Part shown: positions 60,801-64,000 of the stretch, in pieces
Position numbering within the stretch: position 1 is the first letter of the stretch
Layout of the letters: each line of letters begins with the position of its first letter
Assembly: GCA_035308565.1 (NCBI GenBank)
Contig: DATGGK010000235.1
Location: 21,582 to 85,581, forward strand
Direction of reading: 5' to 3'
Length of the DNA stretch: 64,000 bases
Origin: JANXLS01 sp035308565
GTDB lineage: Bacteria; Planctomycetota; SZUA-567; H5-PLA8
Program-made: the position numbers and the translations under genes
Notes under the pieces: generated by a model
Databases searched by the model: none
What the model saw: only the letters and a program-made list of their open reading frames with translations
Told to the model about the DNA's origin: nothing

Positions 60801-62528
60801 ATGTCACATCTCGAAACGCAGTCCGCCACGCTGGTCGAAGAAGTTCCAGCCGAAACGCAGGCCATGTCGTTCCTACATTCGCTGTCGTCACAGACGCCCT
60901 GGTGGGTGGTGTCCGCGCTCTTTCATGGATTGACCATCGTGCTGGTGGGGCTGATTTCGATGAATATGAATTTGAATGTTGACGACGAGCCGATGATCGT
61001 TATCAGCGACCCGCCTGTTCGTGTGACCTTCAAGAAACAGGAGGAAGTTAAGCCGCAAAAAGTAGACGAGAGAAGTGGATTAGTGCCTGCGGACTACAAT
61101 CCCTCTCGGCCTGAGCAACCCATTTACATCACCGAGGAATTTAAGCGCATCGCCGTCGAAGGCGACCATATTGAAATGATCACAAGGGATCTTACCGGAA
61201 ACGAAATCGGAATTCGCGGCACGGAGGAAGGCAAAGCGGTTTTCTTAACGGACAAACCTACTGAGGAGCCGGGCGGAAGCGGCGGCGGCGGCGCTTCGTT
61301 TGTCGAAAATCTCGCCATTGGTTCGGGCGTGCTCAATGCGGGAAGCGGCGGCGGGGACCTCTTTGGCAATGGATTTGGCAAAGGAATTCAAGACGGACTG
61401 GGCAAGGGCCTTTGGGGCAAGCGCGATAAATATGGTCGCAAGAACATGTTTGAGCGCTACAACCCGAGGAGCACCGGTCCAGGCTGGGTGAAAGTGCCCG
61501 ATTACAAGACTTATTGTAGGGATCTTGAAGACGCCTTGGCATGGTTGGCGAAACATCAGGAGCCAGACGGCCACTGGGACACCAAGAAATACGGCGCAGA
61601 TCACAAATGCGACACAGCGATGACGGGTCTGGCGCTCCTGGCATTCCTTGGCTGGGGCGAATCGGAAAAAGTGGGGGAACATAAGGCAAACATCAAGCTC
61701 GCCGTGAATTGGCTCATCAGCAAGCAGAAGGAAAACGGATTTGTCGCGGACGACACCGACGACGGCGCGCCGCATCGCCGCGGCGGATATCCGATGGCGA
61801 TTGCGACGATGGCGCTGGCCGAAGCGGCGGGCATGGGCAACATTCCGGCGACGCGCGTGGCTGCGCAGAAGGCTGTCGATTATTGCGTCAACATTCATCA
61901 GGCCGGCGAGGGTTCCGACAAACTCGGCTGGCGTTACGCGCCGAAATCGGAAGGCGATCTCTCCGTCAGCGGCTGGTTTATCATGGCGCTGAAATCCGCG
62001 AAAGTCGCCGGACTGCATGTCGATCCCGCGGCGTTTGATGGCGCGCAGCGCTTCCTCGAAACCGTCGAGATCAAAGACAAGAGTCTCGACACCGGCTACG
62101 GCCCCGTCTCGCGTTTCAAATACATGTCGAACAACGAGCACGCTGGAACCGCGCACCGCCTCACCGCGATCGGCACGCTCTGCCGCGTGTTCATGGGCTG
62201 GAAGCCGGAAGAATTGCAGGGCAGCGTCGAGTGGTTCATCGCCAAAGGCGGCCTGCCCGAATACGGCGGCAACGGCGAGAAGTGCGATCTCTATTATTGG
62301 TACTACGCCTCGATGGCCGTCTACCAGCAGGACGAAACGCTCTTCAAGAAATGGAGCGTGGCCATGCTCAACGCGCTGCTTCCGAACCAACGCTCGCAAG
62401 GCGACGACAACGGCAGTTGGGACCCCGCCGGCGATTACAGCGGCGAATGGGGCCGCGTGGGGCAGACGGCGCTCTCGACGCTTTGCCTGGAGGTTTATTT
62501 CCGGAACGATCGGGTGAATAGAAAGTAG
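60801..62528 (+). CDS. Membrane-anchored prenyltransferase/squalene-cyclase-fold (alpha/alpha toroid) protein
   Basis: 575 residues with an ideal ribosome-binding site. A cytosolic N-terminus, one helix (WVVSALFHGLTIVLVGLISM), a Gly-rich linker (EEPGGSGGGGASFVENLAIG, then FGNGFGKGIQDGLGKGLWGK), then from about residue 240 a toroid of repeats: LEDALAWLAKHQEPDGHWDT, DTAMTGLALLAFLGWGESEK, PMAIATMALAEAAGMGNIPA, SVSGWFIMALKSAKVAGLHV. These resemble prenyltransferase/squalene-oxidase repeats, without catalytic DxDD. Such proteins are abundant in Planctomycetes with unknown function. The helix plus Gly linker resembles TonB/ExbD-style anchors. Confidence 0.85.
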   Translation: MSHLETQSATLVEEVPAETQAMSFLHSLSSQTPWWVVSALFHGLTIVLVGLISMNMNLNVDDEPMIVISDPPVRVTFKKQEEVKPQKVDERSGLVPADYNPSRPEQPIYITEEFKRIAVEGDHIEMITRDLTGNEIGIRGTEEGKAVFLTDKPTEEPGGSGGGGASFVENLAIGSGVLNAGSGGGDLFGNGFGKGIQDGLGKGLWGKRDKYGRKNMFERYNPRSTGPGWVKVPDYKTYCRDLEDALAWLAKHQEPDGHWDTKKYGADHKCDTAMTGLALLAFLGWGESEKVGEHKANIKLAVNWLISKQKENGFVADDTDDGAPHRRGGYPMAIATMALAEAAGMGNIPATRVAAQKAVDYCVNIHQAGEGSDKLGWRYAPKSEGDLSVSGWFIMALKSAKVAGLHVDPAAFDGAQRFLETVEIKDKSLDTGYGPVSRFKYMSNNEHAGTAHRLTAIGTLCRVFMGWKPEELQGSVEWFIAKGGLPEYGGNGEKCDLYYWYYASMAVYQQDETLFKKWSVAMLNALLPNQRSQGDDNGSWDPAGDYSGEWGRVGQTALSTLCLEVYFRNDRVNRK

Positions 62529-62566
62529 AGACGTGGGTGGCCCACCAATTACTTCGACTTCCGACT

Positions 62567-64000
62567 TCACTTCAGATTTTTTAAGAACGCCATCAAATCC
62601 GCCAGTTCCTGCGGCGTCAAAACCTGCTCCAGCCCCGCGGGCATCACTGAAATTGTGCTCGGCTGAATTTGCGCCACGTCGGCGCGCGGAATGTGCTCCT
62701 CTTTCTGCGCGCCGGTGGCCAGCACGATTTCGTCCGGCGCGTCTTTCTTCAAAATGCCGTTGAAGCGCTCGCCGCTTTTGGTCGCGACGACGAACGGCTC
62801 GTAGCTGCGCACGAAACTCGCGCTTGGATACACGACCGCTTCGAGTAGATCGCGCTCGTTGCGCGCCTTGCCGATGTTTGTCAAATCCGGTCCGAGCGTT
62901 CCGCCAAGATAACCGATCGCGTGGCAGGCGTTGCACGCGGCTTTGCCGCTCAGGAACACCGCCTGCCCGCGTCGAATTTCGCCTTGCGGCAATTTCTTTA
63001 ACAACTCGTCGAGATGCGCCGCTTGCTCCGCCGTGTCCGCGTTAAGCTGCGTGAAAAGTTCCTGCGCGGCGTCCTGCACCGCCTTCGGATATTTCGCAAA
63101 CAGCGGCTTGAGCATCCCAACGTTCGCGCCGCGCAAGCCCTTCGATTTCTTTAGCGCATCGATCAGTTTCAAGCCCAGCGCCTCGCTCGCATTCCGTTCA
63201 AACGCAGAAAGCAACTGCGGCAATTCGAGCGGGCCGACATTTTTCAAGGCCTCCGCCAGCGCGGATTGCTGTTCGGCGCTCAATTCAGCGGACGCCAGCA
63301 CGTGCGCCGACGAAGCGCGCAACGTGGGCGCTTTGGCCAGCGACACATTCGCGGCGAGAAAATCGAAGAGCGCGGCGTCGATGCTTTTCAATTTGCCTGC
63401 CGCGGCCAGCGCATTAAGCCGCAGTTCATCCGACAGTGCTGCTTTTCGGCCGAGATCGACCAGCGCAATGCCGAGCGGCGCGAAGCCGCCCTTGGGCATG
63501 CGCAGAGCGCGCGCCGCGTTCACGGCTTCGGCGCGGACCGCTCCGTCGCTGGCCGGGATTATCTGCGACAAAGCTTTCAACCAAGCGGCAGGCGCGTCGC
63601 TCAATCCCGACGCCGCCATTGCGCGCAACGCCGAGATTCGCGCGTAGTCGGCTTGGCCGCTGTCGGCAATCGACGCCAGCAGATCCTGCACCGCCGGCGT
63701 GCGCGCGTGCGCGGCCAGACCGGCGATCATCCCTTCGCGCTCGGCGCTCGTGAGATCGCCTTTGCTCAGCCGCTCGCGATAATAGCCGGCCAATTCGCCG
63801 CCCCATTCCGGATGCCGCCCGACGATCCCCGCGGCTGTTTGCTTCATCGGCGCGTCCGTCGCGTCGAGCCACGGGATGACGTCCGCCGCTTTCAAATCGC
63901 CGCCGTCCATCTGATCAAGCGCCACCATCGCCGCGCGGACGATGTGCCGGTTCGACGCAGCCTTCAAGCGCCCGCGCACCGTTTCGGCGTCGCCGATTTC
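62567..64000 (-). CDS. Heme-binding PVC-type c-type cytochrome, C-terminal part (5' end outside window)
   Basis: The frame is open at 64000, so the N-terminus is missing; 477 residues are visible. The first 340 are HEAT-like helical repeats (LLASIADSGQADYARISALR; SALAEALKNVGPLELPQLLS). Then GQAVFLSGKAACNACHAIGY carries CxxCH, with GPDLTNIGKARNERDLLEAV and VVATKSGERFNGILKKDAPD following, the 'Pirellula/Verrucomicrobium type' heme-binding domain. It ends LTPQELADLMAFLKNLK, which carries no second Met ligand in view. Redox role outside the cytoplasm inferred. Confidence 0.9.
   Translation of the reverse strand, partial: EIGDAETVRGRLKAASNRHIVRAAMVALDQMDGGDLKAADVIPWLDATDAPMKQTAAGIVGRHPEWGGELAGYYRERLSKGDLTSAEREGMIAGLAAHARTPAVQDLLASIADSGQADYARISALRAMAASGLSDAPAAWLKALSQIIPASDGAVRAEAVNAARALRMPKGGFAPLGIALVDLGRKAALSDELRLNALAAAGKLKSIDAALFDFLAANVSLAKAPTLRASSAHVLASAELSAEQQSALAEALKNVGPLELPQLLSAFERNASEALGLKLIDALKKSKGLRGANVGMLKPLFAKYPKAVQDAAQELFTQLNADTAEQAAHLDELLKKLPQGEIRRGQAVFLSGKAACNACHAIGYLGGTLGPDLTNIGKARNERDLLEAVVYPSASFVRSYEPFVVATKSGERFNGILKKDAPDEIVLATGAQKEEHIPRADVAQIQPSTISVMPAGLEQVLTPQELADLMAFLKNLK

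Noticed and set aside
61245..62936. Minus-strand frame of 563 codons over the toroid gene
   Set aside because: Spans two convergent genes and has no domain; the toroid gene has an ideal ribosome-binding site.
1..64000. CRISPR array, prophage or rRNA operon
   Set aside because: No regularly spaced repeats with unique spacers, no phage structural genes, and no rRNA-like sequence was seen.

Overview
The window looks like a chromosomal stretch of a free-living member of the Planctomycetes-Verrucomicrobia (PVC) group, more probably Planctomycetota. The evidence is the gene families, not rRNA, which is absent: DUF1549/DUF1553 and DUF1501 cytochrome-type proteins, a Pirellula/Verrucomicrobium-type c-type cytochrome, tandem DUF1080 domains, a planctomycete-style membrane-anchored alpha/alpha-toroid protein, small membrane proteins with FHLSTA or FSLRTLL N-termini, ThyX and archaeal-type Asd. 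Base composition is GC-rich, with visibly AT-richer islands around 8.4-9.8 kb and 19.3-21.7 kb. No tRNA, rRNA, CRISPR array or prophage was found.

Layout. 0-8.3 kb (minus strand): an exported PVC cytochrome/DUF1501 cluster (DUF1501, PPC-domain protein, small membrane protein, DUF1549/1553 protein, small hypothetical, cytochrome c-WD40). 8.4-14.1 kb: accessory genes (an exported or membrane HNH protein, an unknown protein, a LOR/SDH-ornithine cyclodeaminase type enzyme, a 64-residue basic protein, a metallo-beta-lactamase-fold hydrolase coupled to a small membrane protein) and a decayed IS1182-like transposase. 14.1-19.2 kb (plus): arsenate reductase, Uma2-type protein, asd, a secreted CAP protein, hslV-hslU. 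19.3-21.7 kb: a restriction-modification island with an apparently intact methyltransferase and an AvaI/BsoBI-like endonuclease interrupted by one in-frame TAA. 21.8-34.5 kb: TPR membrane protein, cNMP-binding protein, zinc-ribbon protein, GH13 glycosidase, nucleotide-sugar epimerase, DUF6600 protein, OprB-type porin, UspA, fatty-acid desaturase. 34.7-45.7 kb (plus): VWA membrane protein, MgtA-type ATPase, purK, ubiX, sugar isomerase, VOC protein, DUF58. 45.7-53.6 kb: clpX, a short ArsC/thioredoxin-like gene with an in-frame UGA, a second porin, rlmN, thyX, a phosphodiesterase. 53.8-64 kb: bioA, a GGDEF protein with a starch/glycogen-binding domain, DUF1080 lipoprotein, a large exported beta-propeller-like protein, an alpha/alpha-toroid protein, and the C-terminal part of a heme-binding protein.

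Two things stand out. First, the gene at 47260-47622 reads as a UxxC selenoprotein: UGA sits where a redox cysteine would be, a good ribosome-binding site precedes the start, and a perfect short hairpin with a G-containing loop lies 15 nt after the UGA, matching the bacterial SECIS layout. Second, the region is full of short dispersed repeats of at least ten sequence types, mostly palindromic. Several lie inside genes without breaking them (PPC protein, TPR protein, VWA protein, BioA, LOR/SDH enzyme), and one supplies the whole signal peptide of the CAP protein.
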